Origin: Pelotomaculum thermopropionicum SI
GTDB lineage: Bacteria; Bacillota; Desulfotomaculia; Desulfotomaculales; Pelotomaculaceae
NCBI GenBank assembly: GCA_000010565.1
Contig: AP009389.1
Location: 1,550,001 to 1,614,000 of the forward strand
Reading direction: 5' to 3'
DNA length: 64,000 nucleotides
This document shows positions 8,070 through 17,008 of the stretch, piece by piece. A program made the position numbers and the translations under genes. The notes under the pieces were generated by a model. The model was not told the origin of the DNA, searched no databases, and worked only from the letters and a program-made list of their open reading frames with translations. How positions within the stretch are numbered: position 1 is the stretch's first letter; each line of letters opens with the position of its first letter.

Positions 8070-9284
8070 TCATTCTTTACCGGTTTTCGTTTCCGGCGCC
8101 AAATGCTGCTCCCGTGGGAAAGGCTCATAGTCAGTTTCGCGGTGATACTCAGGAACCGGCCAGCCAAAGCGGCGCCTCTGTTTCAGCCGGAAGGCAGCCG
8201 CGTGTTTTTTTAACTCGAACCCAAGCCCGGCCGCCAGCCTGCGGGCCTCCAGCCCTGCTGTCTCAAGGTACCCGCTTTGCACCGCCCCTTTCAATACTTC
8301 TTCACCGGCGGCGGTGCGGACAAGACAGGAAGAAGTGCCCAGGGCCTCTCCGGCCCTGGCGCCGGGGTCCCAGTAGTCCCCCACAGAAAGGTCTGCCAGT
8401 TCCGCCGACCAGTCCACACACATTTCACAGCGGTCCCGTTTAAAGGCCGGCATAAGATGATGATACATGTACTGGTGGCGGTCAAGGAGCAGGCGCCGCC
8501 CGTCTTTTAGTTCCACCACCAGGTGGCCGGGCCAGTCTCCTCCCCGGTAGCTCATGGCGGCAATTTCATCCAGGCCGGTCAAGCCCAAACGCTCCACTAT
8601 AAGGTGGCGGGTGCCCTCAAAATAAAACTGGGCAGCACAAAACAGCCCCGTCATGAAAACAATGCTTTTCGCCATGGAGGCAGGCCGGCCCAGATACTGC
8701 ATCTTGCGCAGGCCGTGGATCTGGCAGGGCAGGCCAACTGCGGCAATGCGCCGGTAACCCTGCGCCAGGGCCCGGCTCAAAAGGGTATTTACCGGCACGC
8801 AGGCGTATTTGCTCTGGGCGGCAGCAAGAATATCTTCTTTTGAAGCCGCCAGCCAGGCCCCGGTGCGGCAGGGGTCATCCCGCCGGAAGCCGGCCACCAG
8901 GGCACAATCGATAATTCCCTCCTCCAGGGCGTACACCAGTACAGACGTTACCAACCCTCCGCTGGCGCCCCGCTTTCTGACCGGCAGGTCGGCGCTCCAG
9001 GCAAGCAGGGCTTCCCGGTAAAAACCAAGGTCCGGAATCTCTTCCGGCCTTTCCCGGCCGAAAATAAACTTCTCCAGGACCGGTATATTGACTTCTGCCC
9101 CCGGACAGACGGCCGGGCATATTCCGCAATTAGCGCACGCGCCGGCCAATTCAGGAACCGGCTCGCCGTCCATCTCCGCCCAATCGACAGCCTGTACCGG
9201 GCAAACCCCCGCGCAGGTCCCGCAGGCCGTACACAGACCCCGTCCGATAACCTTTTCTTGCAGTTCGCCAAAAGAACCTTCCAT
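8070..9284 (-). CDS. FrhB/FdhB-type coenzyme F420 hydrogenase/dehydrogenase beta-subunit-like iron-sulfur flavoprotein
   Basis: About 404 aa from the ATG at 9284, preceded by GGGGGGCAGG. Two ferredoxin-type motifs at the N-terminus (CTACGTCAGVCP and CANCGICPAVCPG) suggest two [4Fe-4S] clusters. The FrhB N and C domains follow, with GASGGLVTS, AVGLPCQIHGLRK and the late Cys pair CEMC. Family members pass electrons between ferredoxin, F420 or a flavin and a partner enzyme. Sitting 62 nt before the Frd-like flavoprotein start, it may supply or accept electrons for that complex in place of a membrane anchor; this is inference. F420 use is not implied by the family alone. Confidence 0.85.
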   Translation of the reverse strand: MEGSFGELQEKVIGRGLCTACGTCAGVCPVQAVDWAEMDGEPVPELAGACANCGICPAVCPGAEVNIPVLEKFIFGRERPEEIPDLGFYREALLAWSADLPVRKRGASGGLVTSVLVYALEEGIIDCALVAGFRRDDPCRTGAWLAASKEDILAAAQSKYACVPVNTLLSRALAQGYRRIAAVGLPCQIHGLRKMQYLGRPASMAKSIVFMTGLFCAAQFYFEGTRHLIVERLGLTGLDEIAAMSYRGGDWPGHLVVELKDGRRLLLDRHQYMYHHLMPAFKRDRCEMCVDWSAELADLSVGDYWDPGARAGEALGTSSCLVRTAAGEEVLKGAVQSGYLETAGLEARRLAAGLGFELKKHAAAFRLKQRRRFGWPVPEYHRETDYEPFPREQHLAPETKTGKE

Positions 9285-9342
9285 TGTCCTGCCCCCCTTT
9301 AAAAAACGGCTTTCCGGCGCCACCGGTGCCGGACCTTTCCCA

Positions 9343-10689
9343 TTAAAATTTTTCAAATACTGCCCGCATATTTTCTGCCTTTTCCAGCTCCATAACCGCC
9401 TTTTCCAATCTTTCTGCCTTCTTCTCCCCCCACGGCTCCCCGGCCAGGGCCCGGAACTTGGCCGCCAGTTCGGCGTCTGTAAGCGGATTTTCCGGGTCGC
9501 CCTTCGGAAAATCCGTGCGTCCCCGGTAAACCCGGCCGTGCCTGTCAGTTATTTCTACTACAGAAGGCCAGCAGGCTGGATGACCGGCTTCCAGTTCGGC
9601 GTCAGGCACCAGGCTTACCCGCGACATAAGCTCCCTTATTTCCGCGTCATTAAGAGTATCCTGGTTAAAGTCATCCAAGCTGCAACGGCCTCTTTTCAAG
9701 GCCAGGGCCACGCAGAAGGGGAGGCTGAACCTGGCCGCATAAACAGTGGCCGGCCGGTAGTCGCCGGTAATCTGCAGGGCCGTCCTGTAAGTGCGGACGG
9801 TGATGTTTGCTACTTCCTGCGGCTTTATTTTATTCTGCCGGGCCAGTTCGATGGTCACATCCACCGCCGGGTGGGTGTGGCGGCATGAAGCATGAATTTT
9901 AAAGGAGTTTTCCTCTATCTTGTATGGAGGGCCGCCCAGCCCCGCAGTAATTCTGGTCAAATCAAACTGTGGAGCAGTGGCGCGGCAAAAACCTCTTTCC
10001 CCCTCCAGGATGCGTTTCGCCCCGGTAAACCCCTCCCCTGCCAGCAGGGCGGCCAGCACCCCGTTGAATGCAGCCTTGCCCGGATGCAGGTGTTTGGACA
10101 TCGCCCCGTCCGCCAGGAACTCCCAAAGTCCGGCGGCCTGCGTTCCGGCATTGCCCAGCGCCCAGATTAACTGCTCCTCTGTTAAATCCAAAAGCTTCCC
10201 GGCCGCGGCGGCCGCCCCAAAGGTGCCGCAGGTGCCTGTCGTGTGCCAGAAATAATAATGGGAAGGTGTGACCGCCTCGCCGATCCGGACGGCCACCTCG
10301 TAACCTGCCACTATGGACGTCAACAGTTTCCTGCCGCTTGCCCCGGTCATTTCCGCTACGGCCAGGGCGGCCGGGATTACCGCCGCGCCGGCGTGCAGGA
10401 TGGAGCCCCGGTGCACGTCGTCCAGTTCCGCGATATGGGAGGCCACGCCGTTGCCTAGGGCTGCGTTAAGGCAGGAGGTTTTCTCGCCGGTAGCCAGCAG
10501 CGTGGCCTGGCCAACCCCTCCCTGTCCCCTGATAACGGCCAGAATCTTTTGGAAGGGCGGGTGCTGTCCGCCGGCCGCAACTGAACCAAGCCAATCCAGG
10601 AAAGCCAGCCTGGCCATGTGCACCGTAGTACCAGGCAAGGCCTCAAATTCAATCCCGCGGATAAAACCGGCCAGTTCACGGGAAATCAA
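9343..10689 (-). CDS. MmgE/PrpD family protein (2-methylcitrate dehydratase / cis-aconitate decarboxylase superfamily)
   Basis: About 448 aa if translation begins at TTG 10689 behind AAGGCGGTGATAT, giving an N-terminus (ISRELAGFIRGIEFEALP) typical of the family; a start at 10737 would add 16 residues. Conserved segments: GNGVASHIAELDDVHRGSILHAGAAVIPAALA, SKHLHPGKAAFNG and HASCRHTHPAVD. Enzymes of this fold dehydrate or decarboxylate tricarboxylic and related acids. Neighbours suggest a small organic acid is processed and then oxidised or reduced by the Frd-like proteins. The exact substrate is unknown. Confidence 0.85.
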   Translation of the reverse strand: MISRELAGFIRGIEFEALPGTTVHMARLAFLDWLGSVAAGGQHPPFQKILAVIRGQGGVGQATLLATGEKTSCLNAALGNGVASHIAELDDVHRGSILHAGAAVIPAALAVAEMTGASGRKLLTSIVAGYEVAVRIGEAVTPSHYYFWHTTGTCGTFGAAAAAGKLLDLTEEQLIWALGNAGTQAAGLWEFLADGAMSKHLHPGKAAFNGVLAALLAGEGFTGAKRILEGERGFCRATAPQFDLTRITAGLGGPPYKIEENSFKIHASCRHTHPAVDVTIELARQNKIKPQEVANITVRTYRTALQITGDYRPATVYAARFSLPFCVALALKRGRCSLDDFNQDTLNDAEIRELMSRVSLVPDAELEAGHPACWPSVVEITDRHGRVYRGRTDFPKGDPENPLTDAELAAKFRALAGEPWGEKKAERLEKAVMELEKAENMRAVFEKF

Positions 10690-10844
10690 AAATATCACCG
10701 CCTTACCAGCCAAAACTTGCTCCAGGGCCGGGCGCACAGTCCGGCCTCAGCTTGTTAACAAAGCTGCCCGGTGGCTTTAATGGCAATTTATCTTCAGTCC
10801 AGGGCAGGACACAGCCCGGCCTGTCTACTTTCCCGCCGATTTTG

Positions 10845-11168
10845 TCAAACCACCGGTACTTCAATGCTCAGCAGGGGAGCATGCTGCTGCGCCCCGTAAA
10901 CGTCGGTCTCACCGGGAGCCCCGGAGACAACCGGGCGCACAATGGTCGCCTTAATTGCGTTTGCCTCTGCAAACTCCACCACGCCAATTACCTTTTTCAC
11001 GCCGACGCCGTACAGTTCCGCAAACAGTTCCTTCCTGAACAGCCCGGACCGCCGCGCCAGCTCAAAAGCCCGGCGATCTTTGAAGATAATATCGAAAGTC
11101 AACTCATAAGGGCCTGAGTTCTTGCTGCGGATTACGCCGGCCAGTTCGGTAATCCTGACCTTTTTCAA
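10845..11168 (-). CDS. DUF4387 domain protein (AtuA partner)
   Basis: 107 aa small basic/hydrophobic protein beginning MKKVRITELAGVIRSKNSGPYELTFDIIF, the conserved N-terminus of DUF4387. This family typically occurs as a separate gene right after, or fused to, AtuA-like proteins, as here (52 nt behind the AtuA-like gene). Function unknown; the pairing implies a two-subunit enzyme with the upstream product. Downstream about 155 nt lie before the MmgE/PrpD start. Confidence 0.8.
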   Translation of the reverse strand: MKKVRITELAGVIRSKNSGPYELTFDIIFKDRRAFELARRSGLFRKELFAELYGVGVKKVIGVVEFAEANAIKATIVRPVVSGAPGETDVYGAQQHAPLLSIEVPVV

Positions 11169-11220
11169 TCAAACCGCCCCTTTTGTTAGTCCTGTATGCT
11201 TTTGAAATAATATTTTAAAA

Positions 11221-12576
11221 TTAAACATTAATCAACTCTAAAGGAAAAAGCTCATAAGGATCGGCCACAGCCATCAGGTGGTAGACGCTGAACTGGTATA
11301 CCGCCCCGCCTTTAAAGTCAGACGGAGAATAGGGAAAAGCCAAATTTCCCGCCGTCGCCACCCGGCCGGGGTAACTGCAGTGAAGCATGGTGGACCGGGC
11401 AAAGCCGCAGATGGTATCGGCCAGGTCCTGGGTTTCGGCCACTGCCTCAATGATGATCCCCAGTTCATGGGAAACCGCCTGCCGCTCAGGCTCCAGCGCC
11501 CCCATTACGCCGTTTTTGCCGTAAAGCTTAAAGTCGAGAAAATATTCGTAGCCTAACTCTTTGAAGTTGTCACGCACCCTTTCCCGCACCGACTCGATTA
11601 CCCCGTCGATTTCCTTCACCATAACCGGGTCGCGGCAGCCGGCAATGGATATCGTCCTGTAGCCGGCCTTCTTCACCCCTTCCAGCTTGACCCAATACCG
11701 GTCGGCCGGGATAAACCGGCTGCCCGTCACTCTTACCCGGCCCTCCCCTGCCTGCTCAAACCTTGCCTCTTTCAGGTCAAGCAGGCCGCCAGGACCGGGC
11801 AGGGCGAGCGGGTCGGTCTTTTCATAAAGGGTATGCGCTGCCACGGAGGTGACCGTACATCTCCGGATCGGGTTCAAAGGCTCCACCTCAAAATATCCTC
11901 TTCCCAAACATCCCAGCAAGCAATCGCTGCCGCTGCCGGGAGAGGCTGCAATAGCCCCGCATTCGAGAATTTTCCCCAGGTGAATCGCTAAACCAGGATC
12001 AAAGCCTCTTTTTACGGCCGGGGCGGCAAAGACCGACGGATCGTAGGCGCGGCCGGCCAGAATCACCTCCGCCCCTGCTTTCATGGCGCCAATAATCGGC
12101 TCATATCCCATTTGCCCAACAATCCTGACCGTTTCGTCCAGGTCCTCTTCCCGCAGGGGCGGGGCCGGGCCGGAAGGCTTCACCTCACCCCGCCGCAACG
12201 CCCCCCTTACCCTTTCCTTGTCGACTTCGGCATGGATGACCGCCATCCTGAAATGAAGCCCTTTCTCACGGGCAATTTCCACAACCAGTTCGCAGTCCCT
12301 TTTAAGGTGGGGCTCGCCCCCGCTTCCGCCGGCCGTGCCGATAAGAAGCGGAATTTTTCTGTTTACCGCCGCCTCCAGCATCAGGCTAAGGTCCCTTTTT
12401 ACCGCCGCGCGGTTCGTAAAAGACTCCCCTGAACCAAGATAGTAAGGCCCGGGATCGGTGGAACCGGCGTCCACCGCTATAGCGTGGGGTTGCCTGGCCA
12501 GGCCCCTTTTAAGAGAATCCAAGGGAAACCCGTAGCCAAGGATAGCCGTCGGGGACAGGATGCGCATTTCCTCCAT
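11221..12576 (-). CDS. Acyclic terpene utilisation AtuA family protein (DUF1446)
   Basis: 451 aa. Begins MRILSPTAILGYGFPLDSL and shows the family blocks AIAVDAGSTDPGPYYLGSGESF, LIGTAGGSGGEPHLKRD, AGRAYDPSVFAAPAV and CGAIAASPGSGSDCLLG. AtuA was named from citronellol/geraniol catabolism in Pseudomonas, but most homologues, including anaerobic ones, lie in organic-acid gene clusters and their reaction is not established. It is the first gene of a minus-strand set running to 5683. The start at 12576 has AAGGATG 11 nt upstream; a second ATG (codon 4) is possible but has no properly spaced ribosome site. Confidence 0.85.
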   Translation of the reverse strand: MEEMRILSPTAILGYGFPLDSLKRGLARQPHAIAVDAGSTDPGPYYLGSGESFTNRAAVKRDLSLMLEAAVNRKIPLLIGTAGGSGGEPHLKRDCELVVEIAREKGLHFRMAVIHAEVDKERVRGALRRGEVKPSGPAPPLREEDLDETVRIVGQMGYEPIIGAMKAGAEVILAGRAYDPSVFAAPAVKRGFDPGLAIHLGKILECGAIAASPGSGSDCLLGCLGRGYFEVEPLNPIRRCTVTSVAAHTLYEKTDPLALPGPGGLLDLKEARFEQAGEGRVRVTGSRFIPADRYWVKLEGVKKAGYRTISIAGCRDPVMVKEIDGVIESVRERVRDNFKELGYEYFLDFKLYGKNGVMGALEPERQAVSHELGIIIEAVAETQDLADTICGFARSTMLHCSYPGRVATAGNLAFPYSPSDFKGGAVYQFSVYHLMAVADPYELFPLELINV

Positions 12577-13066
12577 GGCAGGGTATCATCCTTTCCAAGA
12601 CTTGCATTGTAAAATGCCGGCGGCCTGCAAGGCGGCTTTTAACCGTGGCTGAGTCGAGGCAGCATATGCAACCGATGTTTTTACGCATTGCCTCCCGTAT
12701 TTCTCTGAAGAGGCAACCATAAAAACGGAGTCAAAAAGTTCCGCCGGCAAGCCAATACTTAAAAAATTCCACTTTTAATAAAACATTCCTCTTTAAAACC
12801 TTAATTAAATTATACTGTTAACGATTCATAAAAACCCACTTTGAACCGGCAATAAGGCCAGATGTTCAGAGCCTTTTCTGCAAAACTTCAAATCCTATAC
12901 CTGTCGTTTTTAAAAACTTCAATTTCGTGGAATTTATTAAATCGGCTTAACCGTTGCTTTATCCTAGTATATGGCAATTATTGCCAAGCAGGTGTTGATT
13001 CTGCCTGCCCCCGGCCGTTCATATGTATCTGTTTATAAGGCAGATATATGCTTGTGCGGGGGTGTC
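12577..13066. other. Intergenic region between divergent AtuA operon and transpeptidase gene
   Basis: About 490 bases without a supported gene. On the minus strand a TATAAT sits near 12812-12817 but lacks a good -35. A perfect 15-base palindrome TGGCAATTATTGCCA occupies 12972-12986, a plausible operator for the rightward gene. No RNA gene recognised. Confidence 0.4.
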
Positions 13067-14311
13067 TTGATCTTGCTTATCAGATTCGTCTTTATTATGC
13101 CGGTCCTCTGTCTGGCCTTATTATCCGCCTGTCGGCAACCGGCCGAGGCTGCCCCAAGAATAGTGATAAACAAGGGGACCAACCAGCTTGCCTTTTTTGA
13201 AGACGGTTTCCTTATGGACGTGTTCCCGGTGGCCACCGGCCGCCAGCCCCACTTTACACCCGAGGGGGTCTGGCAGGTGGTCGTCAAGCTGGTTTATCCT
13301 TCCTGGCGCCCCCCCGGAGGCGGGCCGGTGGTTCCCGGAGGAGCACCGGAAAACCCGCTGGGGCCGCGCTGGCTGGGGCTGGACGCCCTGGGCACAAACG
13401 GGAGCAGCTACGGCCTGCACGGCAATAATGACCCGCCGTCCATAGGAACTTATGCCACTTCCGGCTGTGTCAGGATGCACAACCAGGACATCCTCTGGCT
13501 GTACGACCGCGTCCCGGTTGGTACGGAGGTGGAAATAATCAACAGCGGCGAGGACCTGACCGGATGGAAAAAATTCAGCCGCATTACCGTGAACGGCGCA
13601 GAGCCGGAATTTCTGCCCCATCTTGGTCCGGTGCAGGCGGGGGAAACAACCTACCTGCCGGTGCGGCCCGTAGCGGCAGCCCTCGGCTACCGGCTGTGGT
13701 GGGACGAAAGTGCAGGTACCCTTCTGGCAGCAAACATCGAAAGGGAAGTATTTCTTGCTCCGGGCAGCCGCCTGGTCACCGTAAACAACTGCAGTTTTAC
13801 CGCCGAGGAAGCGCCTTTCCTGCTGGAAAATACCACCTGCGTTCCCGACTATTACTTTGAGCGCTTCTTTGGGGCAAAAATTTACCGGGACGAAGAAAAT
13901 AACACCCTAAAACTGGAAGCTCCTGTGGATAAAGCTGCCGGCAGGCTGGTCAAGTATCATCTGGAGCTAAAGGTTAACGGCAAAACCGTCATCCTGCCGG
14001 AGGAGCTTACCCCCCTTACCGACGGCGAAAACCTGCTGCTCCCGGCCCGCCCCTTTTGCTCCGCCGCCGGCGCATCGGTGAGCTGGAACGGGCAGACGCG
14101 ATCAGTGGAAATCGAAATGAAAGGAAGGCATGCCTCCATTCCCGTAAACGGCTCCCCTGCCCTGGTCAACGGTACTGCTGTGGCAACAGCCTCAAATATT
14201 TTCACCAGAAACGGCTCTTCATACGTGAGCCTGCGCTTCCTGGCCGATGTATTCGGCTTCCAGGCCGAAACGGGCGGTAAAGCCCGTACCCTCAGTGTTT
14301 ACACTTTTTAA
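13067..14311 (+). CDS. L,D-transpeptidase (YkuD) lipoprotein with copper-amine-oxidase-like N-domain repeats
   Basis: About 414 aa from TTG 13067, which follows GGGGGTGTC. The earlier in-frame ATG at 12971 lacks a ribosome site and would disrupt the signal peptide. LILLIRFVFIMPVLCLALLSAC is a lipoprotein signal with lipobox LSAC. The YkuD domain follows (about 30-145): HGNNDPPSIGTYATSGCVRM carries the catalytic His and Cys of the SxGCxR motif. The rest holds two stalk-like 'copper amine oxidase N-terminal' repeats (LPVRPVAAALGYRLWWD and VSLRFLADVFGFQ), common wall-associated modules in Peptococcaceae. Likely role: peptidoglycan cross-linking or modification at the cell surface. Confidence 0.85.
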   Translation: MILLIRFVFIMPVLCLALLSACRQPAEAAPRIVINKGTNQLAFFEDGFLMDVFPVATGRQPHFTPEGVWQVVVKLVYPSWRPPGGGPVVPGGAPENPLGPRWLGLDALGTNGSSYGLHGNNDPPSIGTYATSGCVRMHNQDILWLYDRVPVGTEVEIINSGEDLTGWKKFSRITVNGAEPEFLPHLGPVQAGETTYLPVRPVAAALGYRLWWDESAGTLLAANIEREVFLAPGSRLVTVNNCSFTAEEAPFLLENTTCVPDYYFERFFGAKIYRDEENNTLKLEAPVDKAAGRLVKYHLELKVNGKTVILPEELTPLTDGENLLLPARPFCSAAGASVSWNGQTRSVEIEMKGRHASIPVNGSPALVNGTAVATASNIFTRNGSSYVSLRFLADVFGFQAETGGKARTLSVYTF

Positions 14312-14339
14312 GCGTTTCGATACCTTTAGCGGGCACCAC

Positions 14340-14654
14340 TCAAGCCCTTGGCTGGAACAACCCGCAGGCCTGGCGGTGAGGGGCGGCCCCGGCCAGGACC
14401 CGCTCCAGGCCGTCCCTGCCCAGCACCCTCAGCAGTTCCGCCGCGTCCAGCTTTTCGGGAACCCTTCTGGCCGTACGGGCGTACTGCGGAATGAGGGCGG
14501 CACAGCCCGGCCTGGCCTCACTCCTGCCCACAACCGTTATAAAGAACTTGCAGCGCGAACAGGTATGGACAACCTTTTCCCGCAGCTCCGGCAGCATCAG
14601 CCGGTGGCTTTCGTACAGAAAGTTTTTCCGGTAATAGTCGCGGATGTCAGCCAT
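14340..14654 (-). CDS. Small conserved Cys-containing protein coupled to the Y-family polymerase gene
   Basis: About 104 aa from ATG 14654, whose first codon overlaps the polymerase stop (ATGGCTGA), so translation is coupled. An upstream start at 14678 is possible. Contains a CSRCKFFITVVG segment and a later Cys (RPGCAAL), reminiscent of a small metal-binding or structural site, with basic helices around. I do not recognise the family. Context says it is co-expressed with the SOS polymerase, perhaps as an accessory factor. It converges with the transpeptidase gene with 28 nt between stops. Confidence 0.6.
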   Translation of the reverse strand: MADIRDYYRKNFLYESHRLMLPELREKVVHTCSRCKFFITVVGRSEARPGCAALIPQYARTARRVPEKLDAAELLRVLGRDGLERVLAGAAPHRQACGLFQPRA

Positions 14655-15855
14655 GCTTAGCTTCACCGCCCCGCTCACGGAGCACGCCCGCCGGAGTAAG
14701 GGAGACGGCCCTCAAAATGCTGTGCTCGCCAAACCGGTCCTTAATCCGGTCGCAGGCAGCATGCAGACGCCGCGCTCTTTCCGCCTCCCCGAACAAATCC
14801 AGTTGCTCCGCCCTGTTCTTAACCAGCCCGGCCAGAGACACACCTACCATTCTGACCGGCTTCCAGGGCGGCCAGTGCTGGTGCAATAACTGCACGGCCA
14901 CACGGTAAACCTCATCTGCGGAAGCGGTAGGGTAATTCATGGTGCGGGCACGGGACAACCATAAAAAGTCGGTATCTTTCAGGGTAAGGCTTACCGTCCT
15001 GCCGGCGTACCCGCCCAAACGCACCCGCCGGCACACGATTTCGCACAGTTCCAGGATAACTACCTTGATCTCATTGTACCCCCAGTAGTCCCTGGGCAGG
15101 GTAATCTGATGCCCGATAGACCTCACCCGTTCCAGAGAACAGGGATCAACAGGGCTGTAATCAATGCCGCTGGCAGAAAGATGCAGGATATGCCCTACCA
15201 GCCCGAATTTCTGCTTTAGTACCTGCAGCGGATAGCGGGCCAGATCGCCGATAGTGTGAATGTTCAGGTCCCGCAGCCTTTTTTCCAGGCGGCTTCCCAC
15301 CCCAAAAAGTTCCCTGACCGGGAGAGGCCATATTTTAACCGGCACATCGGGAAAGTCCAGGAGGGTAAGGCCGTCCGGCTTCTGCATGCCGGCCGCCATT
15401 TTGGCCAGCAGCTTGTTTGGACCGACACCGACGCTGCAGAGCACCCCGACTTCGTTTTTAATCCTGGCTTTCAACTTTACGGCTATCTCCAGGGAAGAGC
15501 CGAAAAGCAACCCGCAGCCGGAGACGTCCATAAAGGCCTCGTCAATGGAGAAAGGTTCCACCAGGGGGCTGAAGTCCTTCATAATCCTGATAATCCGGGC
15601 AGAAAAATTAATATAGTGGCTATGCCTGGGCTTAAGAAAAATGCCTTGCGGGCACAGGGCCGCGGCCTCCCGTACGGTCATGCCCGTCTTCACCCCGCAG
15701 GCCTTGGCTTCAACCGACGCCGCCAGAACGATGCCGTGGCGCCTGGCCGGGTCGCCGCCGACGATAACCGGTTTCCCTTTAAGCCGCGGCTCCATAGCCT
15801 GATGCACGCTGGCATAAAAAGAGTTCATATCGGCCAGAAGGATCGGGCAGCGCAA
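14647..15855 (-). CDS. dinB: Y-family translesion DNA polymerase (DinB/UmuC type)
   Basis: About 402 aa. TTG at 15855 preceded by GGGGTGATA gives the N-terminus RCPILLADMNSFYASV with the catalytic Asp; an ATG at 15882 would lie inside a LexA-like site and has no ribosome site. Other landmarks: palm motif SIDEAFMDVSG with the catalytic Asp-Glu pair, VGVGPNKLLAKMAAGMQKPDG, and the little-finger domain ending around 350. It lacks an obvious beta-clamp motif that I can name with certainty. Function: error-prone bypass of DNA lesions. Transcription is probably controlled by the LexA-type boxes directly upstream. Confidence 0.9.
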   Translation of the reverse strand: MRCPILLADMNSFYASVHQAMEPRLKGKPVIVGGDPARRHGIVLAASVEAKACGVKTGMTVREAAALCPQGIFLKPRHSHYINFSARIIRIMKDFSPLVEPFSIDEAFMDVSGCGLLFGSSLEIAVKLKARIKNEVGVLCSVGVGPNKLLAKMAAGMQKPDGLTLLDFPDVPVKIWPLPVRELFGVGSRLEKRLRDLNIHTIGDLARYPLQVLKQKFGLVGHILHLSASGIDYSPVDPCSLERVRSIGHQITLPRDYWGYNEIKVVILELCEIVCRRVRLGGYAGRTVSLTLKDTDFLWLSRARTMNYPTASADEVYRVAVQLLHQHWPPWKPVRMVGVSLAGLVKNRAEQLDLFGEAERARRLHAACDRIKDRFGEHSILRAVSLTPAGVLRERGGEAKHG

Positions 15856-15876
15856 TAATATCACCCCAAAAAAACA

Positions 15877-15919
15877 AAACATATGTTCTGATCAAGATTA
15901 TAGATCGGAACATATGTTC
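15877..15919 (-). promoter_or_regulatory. LexA/DinR-type SOS boxes upstream of the polymerase gene
   Basis: Perfect palindrome GAACATATGTTC at 15908-15919 and a second copy with one mismatch, AAACATATGTTC, at 15877-15888, separated by 19 bases. Both match the GAACnnnnGTTC form of Firmicute SOS boxes. They sit 22 and 53 bases before the preferred start, so SOS induction of the polymerase and its coupled small gene is expected. Confidence 0.8.
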
Positions 15920-15940
15920 TGGTAAAGTGGAAATATTTAA

Positions 15941-16630
15941 CTAAAGGGAGTTTTTATTCCCTCCCCTGCGAAACACAAGGTATGAATAAACCACAGGAAT
16001 GATTGTAGCAGTTCCAAGAGAAACCGCCAGGACAATCCCGCCGGCAGCACCCCCGATTAATGAAGCGGCCAGGCCCACCAGCCCGGCGGCCACCCAGAGC
16101 CTTCCGCCGAGGCGGTGGGTTTTCTGCCAGACCTGCTCGTCGGCCAGCGTCCAGGGCGTCTTTATTCCCACAAAATAGTTATGCCTTATCTGCCCCATGA
16201 AGTTGCCCAGCACAACGAACAGCAGGGATATGCCTGCCATCGTTATACGGTCCACGGCGATCTGATGGCCCAGGGCGCTTAATAATACGACCGCGTAAAG
16301 CCCGGTCATGAAAATTACCATTACCGCCCGGAACAACCGGTACACTCCGGCAAACTTTTGATAATTCTGCCTGCGGGGATCGATTAAAGGCAGAACCAGC
16401 ATCATAACATAAATACCGGCGGTCATCAGGGGGATGCCAAAAGCCCCCCAAAAGCGGGACGAATAACCGTCCACCTCGCCCCTGAAATTCCAGTGGCTGG
16501 GCACTCTTTCCGGCAACTGGGGATATAACGCGGCACCGGCAGCTAAACTGCCAATGATAAGCAATAAAAGCGGCCACTCGGACGATAAAAATTTTCCCAC
16601 CCGCCTGTTCCCTTCAACCCTTTCAGCCAT
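15941..16630 (-). CDS. SdpI/DUF1648-type integral membrane protein
   Basis: 229 aa. N-terminal DUF1648 block with LPERVPSHWNFRGEVDGYSSR between two hydrophobic helices, then the SdpI-type C-terminal half (GNFMGQIRHNYFVGIKTPWTL...W...HRLGGRLWVAAGL). About six membrane helices. In Bacillus subtilis SdpI gives immunity to the SdpC cannibalism toxin and signals to the repressor SdpR. Here the gene lies 3 nt after an ArsR-type repressor, the same pair, but no sdpABC toxin genes are in view. It may respond to an external toxin or membrane stress. Confidence 0.85.
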   Translation of the reverse strand: MAERVEGNRRVGKFLSSEWPLLLLIIGSLAAGAALYPQLPERVPSHWNFRGEVDGYSSRFWGAFGIPLMTAGIYVMMLVLPLIDPRRQNYQKFAGVYRLFRAVMVIFMTGLYAVVLLSALGHQIAVDRITMAGISLLFVVLGNFMGQIRHNYFVGIKTPWTLADEQVWQKTHRLGGRLWVAAGLVGLAASLIGGAAGGIVLAVSLGTATIIPVVYSYLVFRRGGNKNSL

Positions 16631-16633
16631 GGG

Positions 16634-16915
16634 TTATCGTTCATCCTTTCTGCCAATTATTTCTGAAAGCCAGCCTATTACCTCCTGGAACACCGTCATA
16701 TTGAGAGAATAAAAAATAAACTGCCCCCTTCGCTCGTCCAGCACCAGCCGGGCCTGTTTTAATATGCTAAGGTGGTGGGAGATGCTCGGCTTTGAAATAT
16801 CGAACTGTTCCGCTATCTCGCCGGCCGTCATGTCGCGCTCCCGCAGAAGTCTCAGTATTTTCCTCCGCGTCGGATCGGCAAGGGCTTTAAAGGTCAAACT
16901 TACCAACAGCCCCAC
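16634..16915 (-). CDS. ArsR-family (SdpR-like) winged-helix repressor
   Basis: 93 aa. FKALADPTRRKILRLLRERDMTAGEIAEQFDISKPSISHHLSILKQARLV is the classical ArsR helix-turn-helix; no metal-binding CVC motif is present in alpha-3, in keeping with SdpR rather than a metal sensor. It is the first gene of a two-gene operon with the SdpI-like protein and probably represses it. Start context is GTG/TTG-like with weak ribosome site; the exact first codon is uncertain. Confidence 0.85.
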   Translation of the reverse strand: MGLLVSLTFKALADPTRRKILRLLRERDMTAGEIAEQFDISKPSISHHLSILKQARLVLDERRGQFIFYSLNMTVFQEVIGWLSEIIGRKDER

Positions 16916-17008
16916 CCCCCTTATTTTTATATTTAAAAAAATGTCTAATTATATACAATTATACCTCCCCCCCTTATTTTTTTCAAGAAAAAATGCGGAA
17001 ACGGGGAA

